A stretch of 64,000 nucleotides of DNA from Botryococcus braunii (lineage: Eukaryota > Chlorophyta > Trebouxiophyceae): NCBI GenBank assembly GCA_002005505.1, contig MVGU01001524.1, positions 1 through 64,000 of the forward strand, read 5' to 3'. How positions within the stretch are numbered: the first letter of the stretch is position 1; the number at the start of each line of letters is the position of its first letter. Below are positions 1 through 10,200 of the stretch, piece after piece. The position numbers and the translations under genes were made by a program. The notes under the pieces were generated by a model. The model ran no database searches. It was not told where the DNA came from and worked only from the letters and a program-made list of their open reading frames with translations.

Positions 1-488
1 TGATACGGTCATATTAATATGACACCCGTTTACCAACCTCCCCTAACTCGCTGAGGGCCTCGAGGCGAACTTGCCGGTGAGAGCCTCGAGGCTAACCCTA
101 GTTTGCTGAGAGGCTTTAGAGCTCGAGGCCTAGAGGGGCGATTGCTCGCAAGTTATGTGCATAACTCGCACACATGTAGGCTTATACGTATCATTCGTGT
201 GATGCATCGACAACCTGTGAGGTCAATAGCTACATCGCTAACGAAGGCCTTTAGGTTAAAACTGAACATATGGTACAAACTTATGAATACACAGTGACTA
301 AATATGTTTCGAAGCTCTAGAAAATCCTCATAGATTAATATCCTTATAAACGTAAGTACGTATCCTTCATATGTATGCGGAATATTCAGACGCGGATTAA
401 TTTAAGGGCCATGGACAGACCTGGCCATAAAACATGACCAGCTTCATGACACGGAAAGAGGGAAGGGAGAATATGGCAGGGGGGAGCC
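1..488. other. Non-coding flank, no gene seen
   Basis: No credible ORF, RNA gene or element terminus was seen. The first 130 bases contain several short GCCTCGAGGC-type palindromic words in a loose repetition. Confidence 0.5.
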
Positions 489-560
489 ATGGAGAGAGAG
501 GGGGGAGGGATATATATAGAGAGCGAGAGCGAGAGCGAGAGACAGAGAGAGAGAGAGAGG

Positions 561-631
<71 letters not shown>

Positions 632-638
632 TGTGTGT

Positions 639-700
<62 letters not shown>
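489..700. repeat. Compound GA/GT microsatellite
   Basis: A purine-rich lead-in is followed by (GA)n to about 629 and then (GT)n to 700. ORFs called here in several frames (Arg-Glu or Val-Cys repeats) are artefacts of the dinucleotide repeat. Confidence 0.95.
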
Positions 701-701
<1 letters not shown>

Positions 702-1137
702 AGGGGGCCCCCGGGCGGGGGAGGGGGAGGAAGAGGGAAGTGAGCTCACTGTCGAGAAAGGGGTGAAATGGGGGTTGGGGCGGGGGGGGAGGTGTCACGG
801 GAGAGAGTTGTATGGGGTGCGATGGGAGAGAGGAGAGAGAGTGGCGGGGGGATCCCTCTCACTCCGGAGTGAGAGAGGTGCAATGGGGGATAGTCCTAGG
901 GAATCCCCTTCGAAGAGGGTGTGGGGAAAAGGGAAGAGATCCCTAGATCTTGATACTCCTCTAGACGAGCCTGGAGTTACGAGAGAATAAGAGAGGAAGC
1001 TATCTCGAGTATAGAGAGCTCTCTTTAGAGAGGCAGAGAGTGTTGGGGGGGGGGGGGGAGAGATCGCTACAGGCATAAATTTTCTGGTGGCCACATGGAT
1101 GTTCGTGGGCATATGCATGTGGACATACCCTGCATTG

Positions 1138-1525
1138 TTTGCAAACACTACATTGTGCAAACACCACGTGGTTGCGGGAAATGGGACACCCTGGGGCACC
1201 ACGAGCACGGTATACCACGGTATATACGTATACATACTGGCCAGAATTTATACGTATACATGTAATACACATGTACACATGTGTTATTGTACATGTATTA
1301 ATACATGTACAATAACACATGTGTACATGTGTATTACATGTATACGTGTACATACTGGCCAGTATGTATATGTACATAATTTTACATGTACAATAACACA
1401 TGTATACGTGTACATACTGGCCAGTATGTATACGGATATACCATGGTATACCGTGCTCGTTGTGCCCTAGGGTGCCCCGTTTCCCGCAACCACGTGGTGT
1501 TTGCACAATGTAGTGTTTGCACAAT
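1138..1525. repeat. Long imperfect palindrome with perfect AT-rich core
   Basis: The left arm (TTTGCAAACACTAC... then CACGTGGTTGCGGG) returns in inverse complement in the right arm (CCCGCAACCACGTGG... then GTGTTTGCAC). The centre lies between 1299 and 1300 inside ACATGTATTAATACATGT, and about 50 bases on each side pair perfectly. Secondary inverted copies of ACATACTGGCCAGTATGT sit inside the right arm. No coding capacity. It could be a foldback element or a cruciform-prone repeat. Confidence 0.85.
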
Positions 1526-1593
1526 ATATGTAGTGGTGTTTGCACAATATATGTAGTGGTGTTTGCACAATGTAGTGTTTGCACAATATATTG
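1497..1593. repeat. Tandem repeat of about 25 bp
   Basis: Successive copies of GTGTTTGCACAATATATGTA with small variants follow the right arm of the palindrome. Confidence 0.8.
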
Positions 1594-1964
1594 TGGTTAC
1601 AATATACATTGCGATATATCGTGGTTGCGATTTATTGCAACTGTTATTGTATAATAGCAGTTGCACTAAATTACAGTCACGATATGGAAACCACAATTCT
1701 AATAATTTAATTGCATTGTGGCTTCTAGAATTCTAGTGTGGGTAGGAATGCATTCCTACATATGTGGATTTACATCACAGGTAGAAATAGAGGGTGTAAA
1801 TTCTGGACAAAATCAGTACGGTTTCGGTAGGGCTACCAGCCCTACCAGCTGGTAGAGCTTTACAGTCCAGATTGAGTTTCACCACATCCATCAATTCTAT
1901 AGCTTGCTACACACCAGCCAGGTTTCGTGTTTGTCGTTACGCCTTAAGGTTGTCTTGCACAATC

Positions 1965-2743
<779 letters not shown>

Positions 2744-3889
2744 TTATCACCTTGAATATTTGGCCCCTAGACTCCGCGTCCCTGCATGTTGGATTTATGG
2801 TATGCGATTAGAATAGGCTTCACTCTTAATTTTAAATCCGCATTCCTACCCACATAGGTGGCTATGGTACCCCAAGCCATATTCCAATCGAAGTTGCGCG
2901 CGCGTAACAAATTAGAGGAGACGACCTGATCAATCCCAACTTTTGAACATTTGTGACTCTTTTGAAGGGAAGCGCCTAGTCTATGTGGATAGCATACTTA
3001 AGTATTGTTATGTCGAGGTTCTTGAAAGACAGTACGGGGTCCTTGGGGTTGGATTGGCCGACTAGTCGACTTGATTAAGTCGGCCAAATCATGAAGTCTC
3101 AGCAATCACATTTTTAAGGGGTTTCAGATGTAAAACAATTACCTGATAGCGTGTTGGTAACATTTTCCTGGGTAGATCCACGTCACGATGGCCCCTGGGT
3201 CGGCTTCGATTTTCGGTAAAGAATTCCTTTCCTGCACATCAGCAAGCTATGAAACCTGATAAATTCTCGCTAGTGAAGGTTTAAAGACACGAAAATGGAA
3301 TCGTTTGTAGAACAGTGAGTTCCCGCTAGCGCAAGTGGGAATTCCTTTGAAGCGGATATACATGTACGACCCTGACCATTTTAAATGCCCGCTTAGACTC
3401 CCTTTATGATAATACACCGAATATTTCCTAAAAGAATTCACTGGAGTTATGGTATCTAAATTTTCGATGAAACCCAACTTACGTGTCATCGCAGGGGACA
3501 TGAACGTCCACGACAGAATCCCTCGAAGTATTCTTGCAAACATTACTTCTTGGTCTCAGAAATTGCAATTAACTTATGTTCATAAATCACGTCTTAATAC
3601 TTGCTGCGGGAACCGCCGCCGCCGAGAGGGAGACCTTACCTCAGGACTTTCTGTCTCTTGTAGCTATCGTGGTGTGTTGAAATTTGAAATATGCTTAACT
3701 ATGGAAACTTCCTTTTGAATGAATGTCCTCCTTTTGACAATGCTGCTGTTAAGTGGTTGCTTGCTTGCCTGCACACGGTATGAATTCTAGAAGGTTTATG
3801 GGTTTCTGGGTTTCTGCCTGCCGCCGGCAGATATCGATTTGCAAAATTAAAGGTGGGTGTGACAACGTTACACTAGTAGATTTCGCAAC
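2744..3889. other. Non-coding, no gene seen
   Basis: Only short overlapping ORFs of up to about 100 codons without recognisable domains. No element terminus or RNA gene was recognised. Confidence 0.45.
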
Positions 3890-4110
3890 TATAATTCGAT
3901 GCGAATTCGATGCGGAATTCATCCTGGTGTCGGGATGCCGAATTCGCTTCGATTCGCCGGTGCCGCTGTTTTCCACGCGTTTTCTAACCCAGATTCGGGC
4001 CGAATTCGGCATCGCTCCTTGATTCTAGAGTTGGGCAACTACGCGTTCCGTACCTACGCGTACGTACAAAAAGCGTAGAAAAATCGTACGTAGATGGGAT
4101 CCAACTACGG
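3890..4110. repeat. GAATTC/TACGCG repeat cluster, left copy
   Basis: Degenerate GAATTCGAT-like words are followed by a TTGATTCTAGAGTTGGG segment and then TACGCG/TACGTACG words. The same blocks occur in reverse order and orientation at 42692-42925, just beyond the other end of copia-A. The pair may be the arms of a small foldback-type element that copia-A entered. Confidence 0.6.
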
Positions 4111-4501
4111 ATGCCTACGCATGTTGTTTTCATGTTTTTGGGGGATTTTGCGCGATTTATGCCATTGAAAACATAGTCTATAATAAAATCTTTATTCAGT
4201 AGCTGCATTTCGTGTGTACATGGACTCTTTTCGGTACTTTTGGTGTCCGATCATGCTTATCCGACCTGGCAGAAGTACACCGGACTTCTGCCGTACTGCA
4301 GTACAAATGTACTGTATTGTATAAAATTGCGGTTTTTTGTTTTCTTTGACAAGTTTTTTTTTTTTTTTTTTAGGGATGAAAGGCATTAACTTTGATAGAA
4401 ACAACCTCGACAGTGTCTGGCTGGACATGCAAAGCGAAAAATACTTGAGTTTTTCCATGTGCCAACAGGCCACATTTTGCTACAAAAGTGGATGAAGATG
4501 G

Positions 4502-5278
4502 TATTCGATTATTTGATGTCAATTTGATCAAAAACAGTTTCAGGATTCCTGCATAGCAAGCGACAGCTGAGTTAATGCAGGCAAAGGACGGTGCCAAACG
4601 GAAATACAGAGGTCCGACTTGAGGCACCGGAGACAGCAATCGAATGTCTATTACATATATCAAACTATACAATAAAGCTCGAAACAACTAAACACACCTG
4701 CATAGCAAGCGACAGCTGAGTTAATGCAGGCAAAGGACGGTGCCAAACGGAAATACAGAGGTCCGACTTGAGGCACCGGAGACAGCAATCGAATGTCTGA
4801 GGATACGACTCTGTCTCTACCCCTTTATCCACCTAGAATCGTTGTTCCGTGCAAAACAGATTCCTATTGACAGAATACTACTTGCCAGAATGCTATATGC
4901 CGCGTCGATCGGCCCAGTCGATCAGCTCCGTCGACACTTATGGACAGAAATACTTCTACGCCTTGTCGATCGGCCTCGTCGACTCATTCGCAAAATAACC
5001 GATCGTACTTAAAAACAAGTACACTTTGCAGCCAATTGTTTATTGTACGTGGCCGATCGACTCGTACTTCGAAATCGACCGAATCAACAAGAGTCCGAAA
5101 CATCCGTTGTCGTCCTAAAACATCCGTATCTCTAAGAACCTCCGGATTTTACGGAAAGACCCAATTTTTGCAAAGTAAGATAACTGTTCATTATTGTAGG
5201 GCCATAAACTAAGGTTCATACGAACATGCAACTTATGCTAAGACATTATATGTCCAATAAAAGATGTCTTTGCCAACA
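4502..5278 (-). repeat. Copia-A 3' LTR (777 bp)
   Basis: On the minus strand it begins TGTTGGCAAAG and ends TCGAATA, so it is TG...TA rather than TG...CA. The ends are fixed by the GATGG duplication and by the matching right LTR. The polypurine tract ATGAGGGGAGG lies just upstream on the minus strand (5279-5289). Confidence 0.93.
4548..4798 (-). repeat. Copia-A LTR-internal direct repeat pair
   Basis: Two 102 bp copies at 4548-4649 and 4697-4798 (offset 149) appear identical by eye; the right LTR repeats them at 40619-40720 and 40768-40869. On the minus strand the 5' copy ends TATGCAG|GTGTGT and the 3' copy ends TATGCAG|GAATCC, resembling a 5' splice site and a 3' splice site. A GATAAAGG word lies about 30 bases before the first copy. 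Confidence 0.9.
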
Positions 5279-5557
5279 CCTCCCCTCATGTGAAGTATGA
5301 AACTTTTATGCAATTCATTAACTGGTAACATTTTAAGGCTAATGAGCATCAAGAAAATCATCAGATGTTGCCATGGCTCGGTTCTCCAAACCGTGTCAGC
5401 CACAAACCCCTTGACATCCAGCCACCAAATGACCCCCCCTCTTTTTTATTGGGTGCGGTGTCATCTCCCCCTTCTTCAAGGTGGGTTTATGGTGGGGAGT
5501 ATCTGTTGATGCGCAGGGTGTCTGATTTATCTTGATAGTCAAAAGCACAAAAAAAAA
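5279..5557 (-). other. Copia-A 3' untranslated segment
   Basis: Sequence between the RNase H stop codon and the polypurine tract. No ORF. Confidence 0.7.
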
Positions 5558-6185
5558 TCATTTCATTCCTGCCATCTCCCTGAACTTAACAAATGAGGCT
5601 TTTGGTAGAATTTTGGTGAACATATCAGCAACATTTTCTGATGTGTGGATGTATTGAGGATTAATGTTCCCCTTGACCACTTCACCCCTGACTCTGTGAT
5701 AGCGGACTCCAATGTGCTTTGTCCTGGGTGAAATGGGTATGCCTCTAATGTTGGCCAGGGCTCCAGTATTATCTGAGAGTATGACTGCAGCTCCCAGATC
5801 CTCTCCAACATCCTGCACCAACTTGGACAGCCAAAGTGCCTCCTGGACACCAGTGCTCATTGCTATGAATTCAGCCTCAACAGTTGACAGGGCAGCCAGC
5901 TTTTGGAGTTTGCTACCCCAAGAGATAGCCGTGCCATCAGACAGGAAGATAAAACCAGAGGTGGATCTGTACCCATCCAGATCCCCTGCAAAGTCTGAAT
6001 CAACATATCCAATGATCCCTCCCTTGCTCCTTTCCCATTTGAGACCTAACTCCTTGGTCCCTGACAGATACTGGAGCAGATGAATCCCAGCCCCCCAGTG
6101 AATAGAAGTCGGGGAGTTTGAGAATCTTGCTAGGAGAGAAGCAGAGTAGGAAATGTCTGGTCTGGTAGTGTTTGACAAGTAAAGA
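5558..6185 (-). CDS. Copia-A pol fragment: end of RT and RNase H
   Basis: This is the C-terminal part of the copia-A polyprotein. It starts at the copia-B insertion point, where removing one AAAGA copy reads ...ELVGG-VLYLSNTTRPDIS... without a frame break. It carries the copia hallmark NTTRPDI, the RNase H active-site segments GYVDSDFAGD, VEAEFIAM and SDNTGAL, and the terminal motif ENVADMFTKIL, and it ends with a normal stop at 5558. The fragment is intact; it is separated from the rest of its gene only by the nested 7.1 kb copia-B. Confidence 0.93.
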
Positions 6186-6876
6186 TGTTGTGTTAATTAA
6201 TTTTATGCCTTTCCCTCAGAGGAGTAATAATGGCAAGTCTCCGTATGAAGACAATACCAATTAGGAAAGAGAGGCAGAACCCTGAGTTCTGCCAGGCAAT
6301 ACATGCATTTGAACGAAGACTATCATAACGCAAGTTACAGACACGTTTGTAGAAAGGAGGCATATGGGGCAAGCACGGATAGGGAAGGCACTTGGTTGGA
6401 ACTATAGTGGCACTCCGGGTGCCTATCAATCAGTTGCTAACCAGTCCTTGACTTGTATATGTCCGTGCCTACTTAACAACGCACAAGTAGGAGGACATCG
6501 TCTAACACCCTCCGTGCCGCCACCATGCAGGTGACTTAATCCTTATTGTATTCCTGGATTTAGCACTCAGATGAACATTGTTAGAACATGTTAGACATAT
6601 AGAGTTGAGTTTAGCTCATCGGACAAAGTAATGAACACGACCTGGGTGAGAGCAGGTTAGGCGTGTTTGAACTGCGTCACCTTGTTAGGAGAGATGAGAG
6701 ATATTGTAACACTTGGTTGGAACTATAGTGGCACTCCGGGTGCCTATCAATCAGTTGCTAACCAGTCCTTGACTTGTATATGTCCGTGCCTACTTAACAA
6801 CGCACAAGTAGGAGGACATCGTCTAACACCCTCCGTGCCGCCACCATGCAGGATACGCCAAGCCCAGAATATTTCA
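6186..6876 (+). repeat. Copia-B 5' LTR
   Basis: Begins TGTTGTGTTAATTAA and ends ATATTTCA, directly abutting the primer binding site. It is 691 bp, the same length as the 3' LTR. Confidence 0.96.
6389..6852 (+). repeat. Copia-B LTR-internal direct repeat pair
   Basis: Copies at 6389-6531 and 6710-6852 (143 bp, offset 321) look identical. The first ends CATGCAG|GTGACT, the second CATGCAG|GATACG after a pyrimidine-rich stretch. Both recur in the 3' LTR at 12838-12980 and 13159-13301. Confidence 0.95.
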
Positions 6877-6891
6877 GGTTATGGGCCCACG
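6877..6891 (+). other. Copia-B primer binding site, half tRNA-iMet type
   Basis: GGTTATGGGCCCACG abuts the LTR. It is complementary to the anticodon arm of an initiator tRNA-Met (CGUGGGCCCAUAACC, anticodon CAU), not to a tRNA 3' end. This mode is known from Drosophila copia, yeast Ty5 and Volvox Osser. The same sequence, possibly with one end base differing, starts at 29463 and, on the minus strand, at 59709. Confidence 0.85.
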
Positions 6892-7213
6892 GGCTCGGAT
6901 GCTGAGAGTGGGTGGCGCCTAAATCGGAGCTCACTAGACTGTGAATGGCGAAGAAGCGGACAAAGCAAACAGCCAGGAAGACCACCAACCTCAACGTTCC
7001 AGCGCGCTTGAGATCAGGACCTCCGTCATACAACGAACTAATCAGAGAAGGAGGACAACGTGGAGACCGCAATCCTGACGAGAGAGCCTTTATCGTCAAA
7101 GACTACATCTTTCACCTTCACGTTGGCTGTCCGTTAGCTCAACCCACCTGGTTCAGAAGTAAGATCTTGCTGCTACCTTGCGAGTACTGGAGTTATAAGA
7201 CAACTGGGGAATT

Positions 7214-10200
7214 ATGACTTCCAAGAAGAAAGGATCATCAGCTAGTGGAGCATCAACGTCAAGCAGTGAACCAGCCTCATCCACACCCATCAGAGAACCG
7301 TGTACTCCCAGCACCTCAAGAGGCAGCGGAGATGAGCTGCCCAAGATTATCCCAACAAATGTCAAGGTACACATAAAACTGAAGGAACGGGGGACAAATA
7401 TTATTGTTTGGAAGAATGCATTTTTGGCAGCAAATGAGTCAAAAGGGTCTTTGCCTGCCATCCTGGAGGCTATGCCTGGTACAGCACATGACGCAGCCGC
7501 AATGTTACTGATTTATGAGTCAGTCCCAGAGGAATGGCTGGGACCTCTGTCTAATCTGCCCTCTGCTTATGATGCATATGAGTTCATCTGCAGAAAGTTT
7601 ATTGGTGGATATAATATCGAGGCCAATGCAGATTGGCTCCAAGAAATGAGCCAGGGAATGAAACATGACGAGACGATTTCGCAATATGTCAACAGAATGA
7701 TCAACCTGAAGGCATGCCTTGACAGGAACAACCATGCTCTACTGGATGCACACGTTGCAACCCAGATTGTGCAGGGCTTGCCTGATGCAGCTAAAGAGCC
7801 AGGAATGATCACAACTGCTGCAGCACAACCCCTGGAGAAGCTGGCTGGACTTCTGCGCAACACAGCAGCTGCAGTGGGTTTTGATGAATATGCTCCTCGC
7901 CAACCAAGGGTTTTGGCTCTTGGACAAGGCTCCAGTGGAGCCAATACCCCACCAGCTGCCAGTGCAGTCCATCAGCAGGCCCAACCAACTGTCTCTGAGG
8001 CCAAGTCCGAGACTAAGGGCATCTGCAACTACTGCAATAAGAAGGGGCATTACTGGAGGGACTGTCGAAAGAGGAAGCGGGACGAGGAGACCCAACGGAA
8101 CGTAGTGGCAGCGGTCCAACAATTGCAGGGAATGTGGCCACAGGGACCTCCACATATGGGTGGCCCACACCCTCCTGCAGCCCAGCTGGCGCACCCTGGA
8201 CTGGATGCCTTTCCGGCATGGTTCCAACCCCCAGCTCCCCCACCTCCACCACCTGGAGGTATGCCATACATAATTTCCCTCAACATCCTGAAGACTCCTG
8301 TCAGAAATTCGTCTCTGCAATCCTGGCTGGTGGACAGTGGAGCATCTGTACATCTGGTGAATGATGTGACCCTACTACATAATCCAACTGTGCATGCCAA
8401 ACCCATCCCATTACATCTGGCCACTTCAGATGCCACTGGAGAAATTGTAGCATCAGGCTCTGTCTGCATCCTCAGTCGAGTGGGAGTTCCCCTGTGGATA
8501 CATCATGTTCAGTGTGTTCCTTCTGCAACCTCAAACATACTGTCAGTATCTGCAGCATTGCGGGATGGGGCAGTCTTTCGCACAGATGATGTTGGAGCGT
8601 TCACTGAAGTCTGTGGTCCAAACAGCTGGAGGTCTCGGATCAGTGCAGAGAAAGGGCTATTTTATATTCATCAAGTTGTAGCTCTGAGTCCCAGTGTTAA
8701 CCACAGAAGAATTTCAGCTGCTGTGAAGTCCAAAACCCCCACCCAAAACTCACACAACTGTGCCAGACGATACCTCTGGCATAGCAGAATGGGACATCCA
8801 GGTGAAACATGGATGCAGCGCCTAACCAATGAGGACCTGGTCTCGGGACTTGATACATCCCTATGTCCCTGCTCCAATTGTCCAGTCTACTGTGAAGCAT
8901 GTATTGAGGGAAAGACGTCTCGGCCTCCATTTGGAATAAGCAGTAGACCAGCTGTTGAACCACTTGACAGAGTACATATTGACACTGTGGGCCCCATTTT
9001 TCCTGCTGCAGTAACTGGTGAACGTTACTGGGTGACTGCTTTGGATGAGTCATCTCAGTTAAAGGCGGTCCTGCCTGTGAAGTCCAAAGATGCCATCAGT
9101 GCTGCTGTGAGGGACCTCATTCTATACTGGCAGACCCAGAAGAAAACCAAAGTGAAGTGTGTCCGGTGTGACCGTGGAACTGAATTTCTGAATGCCACGT
9201 TCAAAGAATTTTGTGCATCCCAGGGGACTAAATTGGAGACCTCAGCTCCTTACACCCCGCAACAGAATGGAGCGGCTGAAAGAGCCAATCGCACCCTCAA
9301 GGAACGTACCAGGACTCTTCTGGCTTTTGCAGCTGCCAGTCCAACGTTGTGGAAGGAGGCCCTGGAAACTGCATGCACCCTACTGAACATGGGTCCCAGT
9401 ACCGGGAGGGACCGCACGCCATCAGAATTATTTTTTGGCTACAAACCAAATGTAACCCCACTGCGTACCTGGGGTTGCTTGGCCTTTGTGCACATTCCTG
9501 ATGTCCAGCGCTCTGTGTTTTCCCCTAAAACTGTGCCAGGGATGCTTACTGGTTACTCAGCCTCCTCCAAAGCCTATCGGATCTATGTGGGAGGGGGTAT
9601 CTGGAAGGAGAGCAGAGATGTGGTTTTCGTGGAGCACCTCAGGGGAGCCTCTCGGGTTGGCATGAGCGTTTCCTCAACACAGTCTACAGAGTTTCTGTGT
9701 CCTGAGCCCTCTGCAAGTGACACTCCCCCAGTCTTTCCCGGCACCTCCCCTGGCACAACCAACATCAGCCTTGAGACAGATCTTGATGACCCACACAGTG
9801 AGCCTGAGTACCTGCCAGCCTCCAGCAACCTCCCCACACAGCCTGTCACAGGACCCCCCAGTGAGGCTGAGCCCGAGCCTGAATCCAGAAGACTGTGTGA
9901 CCCAGTGGAGATGGATCAAACCCTGGAGGCAGTACAGGACTTAGCCAGAGGAGTGAGACAGGACTCCCACCTTCGACCGCAGATGGAGCGAGCCCAGGAG
10001 GTCCTCAGACCAACTAGGTCTGATTGCCGCAACCACCAATTGGATGGCCTGACCCGGGCTCAACGACACGAACAACGCACTGCCGCCAAAGACCTCCTGC
10101 TGCCACAGGAGAAGGGAGAGAGCAGAGAGCGAGAGGGGTTGACTGAATGTGACTCTCTGTCACAGGGACCAGGGGAAGTGCAGCTAGAGGGTGATTCACA

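Noticed and set aside
434..766. Overlapping ORFs of Arg-Glu, Val-Cys, His-Thr and Ser-Leu repeats
   Set aside because: Translations of GA and GT microsatellite in every frame; no gene.
1490..1600. CRISPR-like tandem array
   Set aside because: Units are directly adjacent without unique spacers, and the DNA is eukaryotic.
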